A stretch of 64,000 bases of DNA, from the NCBI RefSeq assembly GCF_001907695.1, contig NZ_KV880639.1:74103-138102 (forward strand), read 5' to 3'. The notes under the pieces are model-generated. The model was not told the DNA's origin. It saw only the letters and a list, made by a program, of their open reading frames with translations, and ran no database searches. The stretch is from Thalassospira sp. TSL5-1 (GTDB lineage Bacteria > Pseudomonadota > Alphaproteobacteria > Rhodospirillales > Thalassospiraceae). Position 1 is the first letter of the stretch. Each line of letters begins with the position of its first letter. Shown here one piece after another: positions 35,942 to 44,950 of this stretch. The translations under genes were made by a program, and so were the position numbers.

Positions 35942-38900
35942 ATGGTCAAACGTATGCTCATCGACGCAACGCACGCGGAAGAAAGCCGTGTCGTTGTTAT
36001 TAACGGAAATCGCCTAGAAGAATACGACGTCGAAACATCGACCAAGAAACAGATTAAAGGTAATATATACCTTGCCAAGGTAACGCGGGTTGAACCCTCG
36101 TTGCAGGCGGCCTTTGTCGACTATGGTGGAAACCGTCACGGGTTTCTGGCGTTTAGCGAAATCCATTCTGACTATTACCAAATCCCCGTTGCCGACCGCG
36201 AAGCAATTACACGGGCCCAGACCAGCGCTCAATCCGTTCGTGATGCCGAAATTGTCGAAGACAATATCGGTGGCAATGACGATGACACCCCGAAAAAAGA
36301 GAAAAAGCCGACCCGGTCGCGTTCTCGGCGCAAGCCGCGCAAGGATGATGTCAACACAGATACCGGCGACTCATCCGACAAAACCGAAGAAGCAACCGAT
36401 GCCGCAGATAATGCAGCGGCACCGGAAAACAATGATACCGTCAGCTCCGACAACAACGACGACGATGCCAAACCGCGCCGTCGCCGGGTGCGTAACCGTC
36501 GCAAAAACGTCGACGAAAATGATACCAGCGACAGCAACGACGCATCATTAGACGCATCCTCACAGGGCGATGATGATAACGGTGACGATGGCAATAATGG
36601 TGGCTCAAACACCGTTGCCACGATGGCTGCCGAAATTGCCGAAATTTCTGTCGATATTGACGAAAACGACACTGAAACCGTCAATGACGAAGAAAATATC
36701 GAAGACATGGGTGGCGACGACACCGATGATTTCTCCGATAATGTGCGCCCGCAGCTGCAAAAACGTTACAAGATTCAGGAAGTTATCAAACGCCGCCAGA
36801 TTCTGCTGGTGCAGGTCGTCAAGGAAGAACGTGGCAACAAGGGTGCGGCCCTGTCCACTTTCCTGTCGCTGGCAGGCCGTTATTGCGTTCTGATGCCCAA
36901 CACCCCGCGTGGGGGTGGCATTTCGCGTAAAATTACCAATGCCCAGGACCGCAAGCGTCTGAAATCCATTTTGGCAGAGCTGGAAATTCCGGGCGGCATG
37001 GCGGTTATTGTCCGGACGGCCGGTGCCGAACGGACCAAAGCCGAAATCAAACGCGACTTTGATTACCTGATGCGCCTGTGGGACCGCATTCGCGAAACCA
37101 CCCTGCAGAGCCAGGCCCCCTGCCTGATTTATGAAGAAGCCGACCTGATCAAACGGTCCATCCGTGACCTTTATGCACGCGATGTTGATGAAGTTCTGGT
37201 CGAAGGCGACGATGGCTACCGCGTTGCCAAAGACTTCATGAAGATGCTGATGCCATCGCATGCCAAGCGTGTTCAGCCCTACAAAGACCAGGGCGTGCCG
37301 CTGTTCCACCGTTTCCAGGTGGAAAGCCAGCTTGATGCCATGCTCAATCCGGTTGTTCAGCTTAAATCGGGCGGTTACATCGTGATTAACCCGACCGAAG
37401 CCCTGGTTGCGATTGACGTCAACTCTGGCCGGTCAACCCGTGAACGCAATATTGAAGAAACGGCATACAAGACCAACCTTGAAGCCGCCGAAGAACTGGC
37501 CCGCCAGCTTCGCCTGCGTGACCTTGCCGGTCTGATCGTTGTCGACTTTATCGACATGGAAGACCACCGCAACCAGAGTGCGGTTGAACGCAAGCTCAAA
37601 GAAGCCATGCGCAATGACCGGGCACGCCTACAAATTGGCCGCATCAGCCCGTTTGGTCTGCTTGAAATGTCGCGTCAGCGCCTGCGCCCGTCGCTGGTGG
37701 AAAGCGCGTTCGAGGTCTGCACCCATTGCCGTGGCGTTGGCCTGGTTCGGTCAATCGAAAGCTCGGCCCTGCACCTGCTACGCGTGATCGAGGAAGAAGG
37801 CATGCGCCGCCGTGCGGGTGCCCTGACCGTTCACGTCGCCAGCGAAGTCGCCCTGTATATCCTGAACCGCAAGCGCGATTCCCTGGCCGAAATTGAACAG
37901 CGTTATGGCTTCACCGTCATGATTTTCGGCGACGACAGCCTGATTTCCCCGGATCACCGGATAGAGCGCACCCGTGCGCCGAAAGCCGGTGATGAGGACC
38001 ATCAGCATAGTATGGTTCTCAATACCGACAGTGTCTCGCTGACTGCCATCGAAGCCCCGATCGAAAAGGTCGAGGAAGAGCTGGTTGAAAATACCAGCCG
38101 CGATGACGATAACGAGCAGACCAGCGACAATGACGACCAGAACAAACGTCGCCGCCGCCGTCGCCGCCGTCGGGGTCGTCAGGATGACCGCGATGATAAC
38201 GCAGCATCCGACACTGACGACAGTGATGCCGCGAATGACAGCAACCAGGATGCCGCTTCGGCATCGGATAATGGCGATGACAATGACGATGATGACGAAT
38301 CATCACGCAAACGCCGCCGTCGTGGCAAACGGGGGGGACGCCGTCGCTCGCGCCGTCAGGATTTTGAAACGACACCGCGCGTCGTTTCCCCTGCCGATGA
38401 TGCAGAGGCCACCGAAAAGCGCCGTTCACGTAGCCATACCGCCCCGGATGGCAGCGAGACCGACCTTGTGATTGACGGAGATAGCGAAGGCCAGGACGCC
38501 GACAGCTTTGCACCGGAAGATGGCGAAGAAGGCGGCATTCGTGCAGCACGCGAACGCAGCACAACGGCCCCTGCCCCGGCACGTCAGCGTCGTGACCGTC
38601 GCGACCGTAACAAGGATAACCGCCGCAACCGCGATAACCGTGACCGTAATGATCGTGGCGAAGTGCGCAATATCCCGATCCAGAACGGTCCGGCGCCGGA
38701 AGCCGCCAGCGAAGATGTCGCAACCGAAACGGCATCCGCTGTTTCTGCACCTGCGACACCGGCTGCACCAGCACCGGCAGCATCCGCCCCTGAGACAACC
38801 TTTGAACCTGCGGCAACGCCGAAACCGGAACCCACAGTCTCAAAGCCGGAAGCCAGCAGCAAACCAGTTGAACTGGAAGCAGACAAACCCGGCGCAGACA

Positions 38901-39058
38901 AACCGGCAGCGGAAACGGTAACTGCCCCCACAAGCAGTGAACCAGAACCGACCGAAGCAGCGGCCACCGAAAAACCGGCCGAGGTAGAAAAAACCGAAAC
39001 CGCGCCCGCAGCCCCGGCGAAACCAAAACCCAAGCGCAAAGGCTGGTGGAGCAACTAA
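35942..39058 (+). CDS. rne: Ribonuclease E
   Basis: Essential endonuclease for mRNA decay and rRNA/tRNA processing, and scaffold of the degradosome. The 1038 aa protein starts with KRMLIDATHAEE and the first half of an S1 domain; residues about 97-267 are a very acidic, Arg/Asp/Asn-rich insertion; the S1 domain then resumes (QEVIKRRQILLVQVVKEERGNKGAALS, in part). Catalytic aspartates lie in LVAIDVNSG (near 490) and IVVDFIDM (near 535), and the zinc-link is CTHCRGVG (near 594). The C-terminal 330 residues are disordered: blocks of Arg, Asp/Asn and Ala/Pro/Glu, ending KRKGWWSN. ATG 35942 follows AGGAACAGG. Confidence 0.95.
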   Translation: MVKRMLIDATHAEESRVVVINGNRLEEYDVETSTKKQIKGNIYLAKVTRVEPSLQAAFVDYGGNRHGFLAFSEIHSDYYQIPVADREAITRAQTSAQSVRDAEIVEDNIGGNDDDTPKKEKKPTRSRSRRKPRKDDVNTDTGDSSDKTEEATDAADNAAAPENNDTVSSDNNDDDAKPRRRRVRNRRKNVDENDTSDSNDASLDASSQGDDDNGDDGNNGGSNTVATMAAEIAEISVDIDENDTETVNDEENIEDMGGDDTDDFSDNVRPQLQKRYKIQEVIKRRQILLVQVVKEERGNKGAALSTFLSLAGRYCVLMPNTPRGGGISRKITNAQDRKRLKSILAELEIPGGMAVIVRTAGAERTKAEIKRDFDYLMRLWDRIRETTLQSQAPCLIYEEADLIKRSIRDLYARDVDEVLVEGDDGYRVAKDFMKMLMPSHAKRVQPYKDQGVPLFHRFQVESQLDAMLNPVVQLKSGGYIVINPTEALVAIDVNSGRSTRERNIEETAYKTNLEAAEELARQLRLRDLAGLIVVDFIDMEDHRNQSAVERKLKEAMRNDRARLQIGRISPFGLLEMSRQRLRPSLVESAFEVCTHCRGVGLVRSIESSALHLLRVIEEEGMRRRAGALTVHVASEVALYILNRKRDSLAEIEQRYGFTVMIFGDDSLISPDHRIERTRAPKAGDEDHQHSMVLNTDSVSLTAIEAPIEKVEEELVENTSRDDDNEQTSDNDDQNKRRRRRRRRRGRQDDRDDNAASDTDDSDAANDSNQDAASASDNGDDNDDDDESSRKRRRRGKRGGRRRSRRQDFETTPRVVSPADDAEATEKRRSRSHTAPDGSETDLVIDGDSEGQDADSFAPEDGEEGGIRAARERSTTAPAPARQRRDRRDRNKDNRRNRDNRDRNDRGEVRNIPIQNGPAPEAASEDVATETASAVSAPATPAAPAPAASAPETTFEPAATPKPEPTVSKPEASSKPVELEADKPGADKPAAETVTAPTSSEPEPTEAAATEKPAEVEKTETAPAAPAKPKPKRKGWWSN

Positions 39059-39084
39059 CCCGCCAATTACCGCTTGAAACACAC

Positions 39085-39115
39085 AAACCCCGCCATATTC
39101 TGGCGGGGTTTGTTG
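39085..39115 (+). terminator. Intrinsic terminator after rne
   Basis: Perfect 11-pair stem AAACCCCGCCA (39085-39095) with TGGCGGGGTTT (39101-39111), five-base loop, then GTTGT. Confidence 0.85.
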
Positions 39116-39217
39116 TATCTGCATACACCACTGGCCTTCTTGGGGCGCCTTGTTGGGGCATCGTGCGCCAATAGGGTTACCCTGCCGAGCAATCCGGCCT
39201 GTTGCACATTCAAACGG

Positions 39218-39787
39218 TTAGTCTTTACGGACAACAATCACGGCATATGTGCAGGATTGTGAACTTTCATTTTTAAAAACACAGTCGCACGGCGGCCCCA
39301 GTTCCAGGCAGTCACCCGGTTTCATTTCGTGGCGCACCCCACCTTCGATGAAAACAAGCTCGCCCTCCTGCAGCCATATCAGTTGCCGTAAAAATGAATA
39401 GGCAGCAGCGGGCATCGGAATTGCAGCCCCCGCAGGCAAATCAACACACACAAGATCAAGCGGGAAGTCCGATGTCGGAGAGACATGGCGACGCACATAT
39501 CCACTCTGCGGGTCCACCCACACCGGCTGATCCGCCGCCCGCACGAGGCGCTCGTCGTGCTTTTCCGCCAGCAACAACAAGGCTGACATACTTAGGTTAA
39601 ACGCCCCGGAAAGCTTCGCCAAAAGCGTCGCCGTCGGGCTGCTTTCACCACGTTCAACCTTATAAACCATTGCCCGCGACACCCCGGATTTCTCGGCAAG
39701 GTCGGTTAGGGACCACCCGCGTTTTTCCCGTTCCGTGCGGATGCGCGCGCCAATTCGTTGATCAATATTGTTTAATATAGTAGACAT
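39218..39787 (-). CDS. XRE-family regulator with cupin domain
   Basis: About 189 aa. N-terminal helix-turn-helix (SLTDLAEKSGVSRAMVYKVERGESSPTATLLAKL, in part) and a C-terminal cupin sensor (VFIEGGVRHEMKPGDCLELGPPCD). The start taken is ATG 39787; a TTG at 39808 is less likely. It begins only 35 bases from the divergent acetyltransferase gene, so the protein probably controls both directions from one operator. The ligand is unknown. Confidence 0.87.
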   Translation of the reverse strand: MSTILNNIDQRIGARIRTEREKRGWSLTDLAEKSGVSRAMVYKVERGESSPTATLLAKLSGAFNLSMSALLLLAEKHDERLVRAADQPVWVDPQSGYVRRHVSPTSDFPLDLVCVDLPAGAAIPMPAAAYSFLRQLIWLQEGELVFIEGGVRHEMKPGDCLELGPPCDCVFKNESSQSCTYAVIVVRKD

Positions 39788-39822
39788 ATGTATTCTTATA
39801 ATGAACAAACAGCGAGAACAAC

Positions 39823-40353
39823 ATGAAAATCCGCAACGCCACCCAGGATGACGCCGAGGCGATCATGACAATTTACAATGATGCCGTAACGAATACGACA
39901 GCCATCTGGAACGATACCACCGTTGATGTCGTCAATCGCCAACATTGGATGACAGAGCGGCAAAAAGCGGGCTACCCGGTGCATGTTGCTGTTGATGATG
40001 CCGAAACCGTGTTGGGTTATGCCACGTTTGGTGACTGGCGCGCCTGGGATGGCTATCGTCATACTGTCGAACATTCGGTTTATGTTCAGGCGGACCGCCG
40101 TGGGGGTGGTATTGGCAAGGCCCTGCTGCAAAGCCTGATCAAAAGCGCCAGCGACATGGGAAAACATGTCATGGTCGCCGGGATTGAGGCCCAAAACACC
40201 GGGTCAATCCGCCTTCATGAAAAGCTGGGGTTTACCCCTGCCGGCCATCTCAGGGAAGTGGGGTGCAAATTTGGACGCTGGCTTGATCTCGTCTTTTTGC
40301 AGCTTGTGCTTGACACCCGTCTTACCCCCCAGGATCACCTCAAGGATCACTAA
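39823..40353 (+). CDS. GNAT N-acetyltransferase (phosphinothricin/methionine sulfoximine type)
   Basis: A 176 aa acetyltransferase close to the Pat/Bar/MddA group: MKIRNATQDDAEAIMTIYNDAV at the N terminus (in part), the WR-x-W-x-GYRHTVEHSVYV core, and acetyl-CoA binding in RRGGGIGKALLQSLI. Members acetylate methionine sulfoximine, methionine sulfone or phosphinothricin. Divergent from an XRE-cupin regulator and four bases upstream of a small permease, which suggests a resistance or detoxification unit. Confidence 0.88.
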   Translation: MKIRNATQDDAEAIMTIYNDAVTNTTAIWNDTTVDVVNRQHWMTERQKAGYPVHVAVDDAETVLGYATFGDWRAWDGYRHTVEHSVYVQADRRGGGIGKALLQSLIKSASDMGKHVMVAGIEAQNTGSIRLHEKLGFTPAGHLREVGCKFGRWLDLVFLQLVLDTRLTPQDHLKDH

Positions 40354-40357
40354 GAGC

Positions 40358-40804
40358 ATGACGTTTCTGCCAATCTTGGGGCTCTTGGTTGCTGCCGGGG
40401 CAGCACTTGTCATTCAGAACAGCCTGATGGTCCGCATGAGCGAAACCGTCTCGACCACCCTGATCATTCTGGTGACAAATTCCGCCGTCGGGCTGGTGGC
40501 CCTGATGCTGATGCTGGTCAGCCGAAATGGCTTCTCGGGCTTTGTCGAAGTCATTACCCAGTTCCGGGCCTGGAGTGTTCTTCCCGGTCTTCTTGGCTCG
40601 TTCTTTGTCTTTGCCAGCATTGTCGGCTATCAGCGGTTAGGCGCGGCCTCGACAATTGCCATTCTTATTACCAGCCAGCTTGTTTTCGGGCTGGCGGCAG
40701 ACATGATCAAGGCAAACAGCCCGCCACAAAACTCGGCCTTCGCCATTGCAGGGGCTGTTTTATTGATCATCGGGGCTGTTCTGGTCGTCTTTCGACGGAT
40801 ATGA
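40358..40804 (+). CDS. YdcZ-type (DUF606) small DMT-superfamily permease
   Basis: A 148 aa protein with about five transmembrane helices (ILGLLVAAGAALVIQNSLMV; LIILVTNSAVGLVALML, each in part), matching the half-size DMT family once called DUF606. The ATG at 40358 lies five bases after the acetyltransferase stop codon; an open frame continues back into that gene but is not used. Coupled with the acetyltransferase; may move the same class of compound. Substrate unknown. Confidence 0.82.
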   Translation: MTFLPILGLLVAAGAALVIQNSLMVRMSETVSTTLIILVTNSAVGLVALMLMLVSRNGFSGFVEVITQFRAWSVLPGLLGSFFVFASIVGYQRLGAASTIAILITSQLVFGLAADMIKANSPPQNSAFAIAGAVLLIIGAVLVVFRRI

Positions 40805-40851
40805 ACTTAACAGCCCATTTATGCCAGAATGCACCTACATGCAGTGGCAGA

Positions 40852-42003
40852 TCATTTTTGCCAGTCACGCAGGGCCTTTACTGCCCCCAGCATGGTTTGT
40901 TCGCTGTGCGCAAAGGAAAACCGCACATAGGATTTGCCGCGAAACGGATCAAAATCGGTGCCCGGTGTTACGGCAACACCTGTTTCATCCAACATGCGTT
41001 TGCAGAAAGCCTCGCTATCATCTGTATGACGCGAGACGTCGGCATATAAATAAAACGCCCCATCCGCCGGGGCGAACTGGTCAAACCCGGCCTTGGGCAA
41101 TTCATTGAGTAAAATCTCGCGATTCCGGGCGTAAGCAGCAATATTGCCCTGCAATTCCTCTTCGCAGTCAAAGGCGGCAACGGCGGCCAATTGCGACAGG
41201 GTTGGGGCCGAAATAAACAGGTTTTGCTGCAAACATTCCACCTGGCGCACCAGATCAGGCGGCACCACCGCCCAACCCAAACGCCAGCCGGTCATGGAAA
41301 AATATTTGGAAAAGCTGTTTACGATAAAGGCATCGTCGCCAAATTCGACAGCCGTAGAATCGGCCACATCACCAAATGAAATGCCCTGATAAATCTCGTC
41401 AGAAATCAGGCGAATGCCCTTGGCCTTGCAGTAGGCCACCAATTCGGCAAATTTCTCGCGTGAGACCATGCTGCCCGCAGGATTGGACGGGCTTGCCAGA
41501 ATAAGGCCATCTACCGGCTTATCCAACGCCTCCAACATCGCAACAGTTGGCTGATAATGGCTTTCGGGCCCGGCCATAAGGGTGACGGTTTCAATCCCCA
41601 GTGCGCCTAGAATATTGCGATAAGCAGGATAGCCTGGGGCCGCCATAGCAACACGGTCGCCTGCATCAAAAGCGGCCAAAAATGCCAATACAAAAATCGA
41701 GGATGACCCGCTGGCCACACAAATGCGCGACGGGTCCAGCGACACGCCGAATTTACGCTGATAATGCCCGCAAATGGCATTGCGCAAGGGGGCAACACCT
41801 AACGCATCGGTATAACCAATCAAATCGTCCTCAAGGGCACGGGCGGCAGCTTCACGCACCTTGCGCGGGGCCGGTGTGCCCGGTTGTCCGACCTCAAGGT
41901 GATACACCGCCTTGCCGCTTTGCTGGCGCATATTGGCCGCGCGCAAAACATCCATCACGATAAAGGGCGAAATGGCCCCGCGTTCCGATTTTTTCAGCGT
42001 CAT
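40852..42003 (-). CDS. Class I/II pyridoxal-phosphate aminotransferase
   Basis: A 383 aa fold-type-I aminotransferase. The PLP-binding lysine lies in NSFSKYFSMTGWRLGWAV, the aspartate/tyrosine motif in LISDEIYQGISFG, the substrate-carboxylate arginine in YVRFSFAHS near the C terminus, and ASPSNPAGSM is the conserved Asn-Pro segment. Related to AspC/PatA-type enzymes; the exact amino acid is not visible. It starts 82 bases after the GGT-like gene on the same strand, with a stem-loop between. Confidence 0.88.
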   Translation of the reverse strand: MTLKKSERGAISPFIVMDVLRAANMRQQSGKAVYHLEVGQPGTPAPRKVREAAARALEDDLIGYTDALGVAPLRNAICGHYQRKFGVSLDPSRICVASGSSSIFVLAFLAAFDAGDRVAMAAPGYPAYRNILGALGIETVTLMAGPESHYQPTVAMLEALDKPVDGLILASPSNPAGSMVSREKFAELVAYCKAKGIRLISDEIYQGISFGDVADSTAVEFGDDAFIVNSFSKYFSMTGWRLGWAVVPPDLVRQVECLQQNLFISAPTLSQLAAVAAFDCEEELQGNIAAYARNREILLNELPKAGFDQFAPADGAFYLYADVSRHTDDSEAFCKRMLDETGVAVTPGTDFDPFRGKSYVRFSFAHSEQTMLGAVKALRDWQK

Positions 42004-42029
42004 CTTCCATCCAGTCCGTCAAAACGAAA

Positions 42030-42058
42030 CCTGCCTGTATGAAAACCACACAGGCAGG
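42030..42058 (-). terminator. Stem-loop after the GGT-like gene
   Basis: Perfect nine-pair stem CCTGCCTGT (42030-42038) with ACAGGCAGG (42050-42058) and, on the minus strand, a following TTTCGTTTTG. It may attenuate read-through into the aminotransferase. Confidence 0.62.
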
Positions 42059-42084
42059 AAATGGGCATCACGAGTCAGGCCCAG

Positions 42085-43476
42085 TTAGCGGCCCATTGCC
42101 ATCCCGGCCCCGGCCGGATCGGCCACAAACTGGCAACTTTCAGGATGCGGCGGAATACCCTGCGGGCAGAACACCCGGTTCACCAGTGACACACCGTCAT
42201 TATTCAGCGGGACATTAGCCGCACTGCCAGCCCCTTCCAGATCTTCGGCCATTTGCGCAATCTGTTTGGTGGCACCAGCGGGCGTATCGCTCCCCGCGAT
42301 ACCATAATAGAATTCCCAAACATTGGGATTCACCTTCAGAACCGGACCAACCAGAGGCGGCGACACATCCCCGCTGGCAAGATCAAGACCAAAGGCATCT
42401 GCGCCGATTCCCACGCCAAACGGTTCGGTCATGGTGGTTTCGCAGGCAACGGCATTTGCCGCGACATCCACAACAACAAACCCGCTGCGCCCGCCTTTGG
42501 CGGCATTGGCCGGTGCGTTATCAATATCGGCGAGATACCGGTTCAAAACCCCGACCAGATCATCGGTTCCTGCAATAACATCCTTCCCGGTTGTCGATTT
42601 GGGAGCCTGCGTGAAATAAATATTTTCATTGCCAGACTTCACCGCCGTCGCTTCACGCCAGACGGGTTTGTAATTGTTGAGATCAGCAAGGGTTAATGTG
42701 CCCCCCGCAGCAGTCACTGCTTTGACTATCTGGCTGGCCAGTACGCCATTATAAAAATCACCCGGTCCTTTAACCCGAAGCGAGGTTAACAACGCCCCCA
42801 GGCCCATTTGCTGTACCCGGTCGCCCACTTTCAGAAGCTGACCATCCCGGCTGTAGATATTTGCCAACGACGGCGTAGAGAGGATTTTATCGCGTGATGC
42901 GTCAATATCGGTTTTAAGAGATCGCGACAACGGCACGCCAAAACGCGCATCCTGCTCGGCACTGGCAAGCAATTGCCCCCAGTTCAAACGGCCGTAACGC
43001 GCGCTAAGGGCATAAAGGCCACGCGGTACGCCCGGCACTGCCGTATGAATTTGCCCATCCGCTGTTTGCGTTCCCGAACGGGGCCAAAAATCCAGAACCT
43101 CGACCTTTTTCGCCGCACGATCATGCACAATACACACGCCGCCGCCGCCAATCCCGGCGACCGAGGGTTTGGTCACTGTCATGGTGGCATACAGGGCCAC
43201 GGCGGCATCAGCAGCAGTGCCCCCTGCCGAAAGAACATCACGCGCGGTTTGCACGGCAAGAGGTTCATCAGCGGTCACACCGCCCAGAACGCCCTTCACT
43301 GCCCCGATCTGGCCAAGATTTTGTGGTGTGCTACTACATGCGCCAAGCATGGCAGTCATTGCGCAAACAGCGGCGATCCGCCATGATGGCTGACCAAATG
43401 ACTTTTCGCCTGGCCCGGATGAACGAACATACGGAACGCATATTTTGCTTAGACGCATTTTAACACTCACTGCCAT
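42085..43476 (-). CDS. Gamma-glutamyltranspeptidase-like lipoprotein without the canonical nucleophile
   Basis: About 463 aa (457 from ATG 43458). Hydrophobic stretch ending in lipobox LGAC at about residue 47, then the GGT large-subunit pattern (AVQTARDVLSAGGTAADAAVALYATMTVTKPSVAGIGGGG, in part) and a short small-subunit-like end. Where GGT has TTHxSVVD, whose first threonine is both autoprocessing site and nucleophile, this protein has GRSGFVVVD; the DFRE arginine motif reads DFWP. It is also about 100 residues shorter than typical GGT. It may be catalytically inactive or use another residue. Its 5' end overlaps the divergent BepA-like gene. Confidence 0.78.
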   Translation of the reverse strand: MAVSVKMRLSKICVPYVRSSGPGEKSFGQPSWRIAAVCAMTAMLGACSSTPQNLGQIGAVKGVLGGVTADEPLAVQTARDVLSAGGTAADAAVALYATMTVTKPSVAGIGGGGVCIVHDRAAKKVEVLDFWPRSGTQTADGQIHTAVPGVPRGLYALSARYGRLNWGQLLASAEQDARFGVPLSRSLKTDIDASRDKILSTPSLANIYSRDGQLLKVGDRVQQMGLGALLTSLRVKGPGDFYNGVLASQIVKAVTAAGGTLTLADLNNYKPVWREATAVKSGNENIYFTQAPKSTTGKDVIAGTDDLVGVLNRYLADIDNAPANAAKGGRSGFVVVDVAANAVACETTMTEPFGVGIGADAFGLDLASGDVSPPLVGPVLKVNPNVWEFYYGIAGSDTPAGATKQIAQMAEDLEGAGSAANVPLNNDGVSLVNRVFCPQGIPPHPESCQFVADPAGAGMAMGR

Positions 43477-44782
43477 TTTCCTTGTTGCCTTGCCCAGCGC
43501 AGTTTTCGCTCAAGGCCGTTCATTTATCCGTGACACGGAAATCGAAGAAACCCTTCGTCTCTATGCCACGCCCATCTTCAAGGCCGCTGGCCTCGATCCA
43601 CAGGCTGTATCGGTTTACATCGTTTCCGATAACAGTCTCAATGCGTTCGTTGCCGGCGGGCAAAAACTTTTTATCAATACCGGGCTTCTGTTGAAAGCAG
43701 ATACTCCCGAACAGGTGATAGGCGTGATCGCCCACGAAACCGGCCACATTGCCGGTGGTCACCTTTCACGCGTCCAGGACCAATTGCGTAACGCATCAGC
43801 AATTTCCATTCTTTCCACCGTGTTAGGTGTCGCTGCCGGTGTTGCTGCCGGCCGGGCCGATGTAGGAACAGCCGCCGTTATTGGCGGGCAAAATATTGCC
43901 CAGCGTAACTTTCTGGCCTATTCACGCACCCAGGAAAGCAGTGCGGACCAGGCCGGCGTCAAATTCCTGACGGCGGCGGGCATTTCCGCCCGCGGCATGC
44001 GCGATTTCATGGAAAAGCTGGAAGGACAGGAACTGTTGAGTGCCGCCAACCAGGACCCGTATCTGCGCAGCCACCCGCTGACCACCGAACGTGTCGAGTT
44101 TCTTGAAAACTATGTTGCCAACTCGCCGCTTAAGGATGCCAAGGTTTCCCCGGCCCTGTACGAACGCCATGCCAGGATGCGGGCCAAATTGTATGCCTTT
44201 ACCAACGGCCTGCAAATGACGCTGCGCCAGTACCCCGATTCTGATACCAGCGTGGCCGCACGTTATGCCCGCGCCATTGCCTATTATCGCGACTCGCAGT
44301 TGCAACCGGCACTGGACCGCATTAATGCCCTGATTGCCGATGAACCGGAAAACCCCTATTTCGCCGAGCTTAAAGGCCAGGTATTACTGGAATTTGGCAA
44401 GGCCAACGAGGCAATCGCCCCTTTGCAAAAGGCCATTCAGCAGTCCGATGGTGCGCCGCTCATTCGTATTTTGCTGGCCCATGCCGAACTGGAAACCAAC
44501 AATCCAGACATGCTGCCCGATGCGAAAGAAAACCTTCTCGCAGCCCTGTCAAAGGAACGGGACAACGCATCGGCCTGGCGTTTCCGCGCCATTACCGAAT
44601 CCCGGCTTAATAACCAAGGTGAGGCCTCGCTTTCCCAGTCGGAATACAGCCTTCTGACCGGGGATCGCAGTGCGGCGCGCTATCATGCTGTTCAGGCGGA
44701 TCGCGAACTTAAAAGCGGCACCGCCCCCTGGCAACGTGCACAGGATATTTTGCGCGCGACGGAACCCGACAAACAAAACTAA
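43445..44782 (+). CDS. Periplasmic M48 metalloprotease with TPR repeats (BepA-like)
   Basis: A 445 aa secreted protease/chaperone involved in outer-membrane protein quality control. Signal peptide LTAIFLVALPSAVFA, then the M48 domain with HEXXH in IAHETGHIAGGHLSR (near residue 102) and the third ligand glutamate in TQESSADQAG. Residues about 240-430 form TPR-like helical repeats. This is the BepA/YfgC architecture. The start is a TTG at 43445, because the signal peptide leaves no later choice; it overlaps the divergent GGT-like gene by 14-32 bases. Confidence 0.88.
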   Translation: MLRRILTLTAIFLVALPSAVFAQGRSFIRDTEIEETLRLYATPIFKAAGLDPQAVSVYIVSDNSLNAFVAGGQKLFINTGLLLKADTPEQVIGVIAHETGHIAGGHLSRVQDQLRNASAISILSTVLGVAAGVAAGRADVGTAAVIGGQNIAQRNFLAYSRTQESSADQAGVKFLTAAGISARGMRDFMEKLEGQELLSAANQDPYLRSHPLTTERVEFLENYVANSPLKDAKVSPALYERHARMRAKLYAFTNGLQMTLRQYPDSDTSVAARYARAIAYYRDSQLQPALDRINALIADEPENPYFAELKGQVLLEFGKANEAIAPLQKAIQQSDGAPLIRILLAHAELETNNPDMLPDAKENLLAALSKERDNASAWRFRAITESRLNNQGEASLSQSEYSLLTGDRSAARYHAVQADRELKSGTAPWQRAQDILRATEPDKQN

Positions 44783-44950
44783 CCCCTGCTAGCCAATCTC
44801 CTGCAAACCGGCGTGCATGTGGCAGCAAATGCTTCATCGCGCCGGTTGGCCGTTACAGGCGACAAAACAGCTTTCAGCAACAGGATTGGTACTCTAACGC
44901 GATCTGTCTTTATTTCTGTAATATGCGCCTGCTGGCGAAAGAAACGTCCT

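Noticed and set aside
35652-36017. 121-codon ORF upstream of and overlapping the rne start
   Set aside because: No ribosome site or known motif, and it overlaps rne by 75 bases in another frame; more likely leader sequence.
36229-36723. Long open frames opposite rne, rich in Ser, and similar ones near 38019-39161
   Set aside because: These are the antisense of repetitive Asp/Arg/Ala codons in RNase E; low complexity keeps the opposite strand open.
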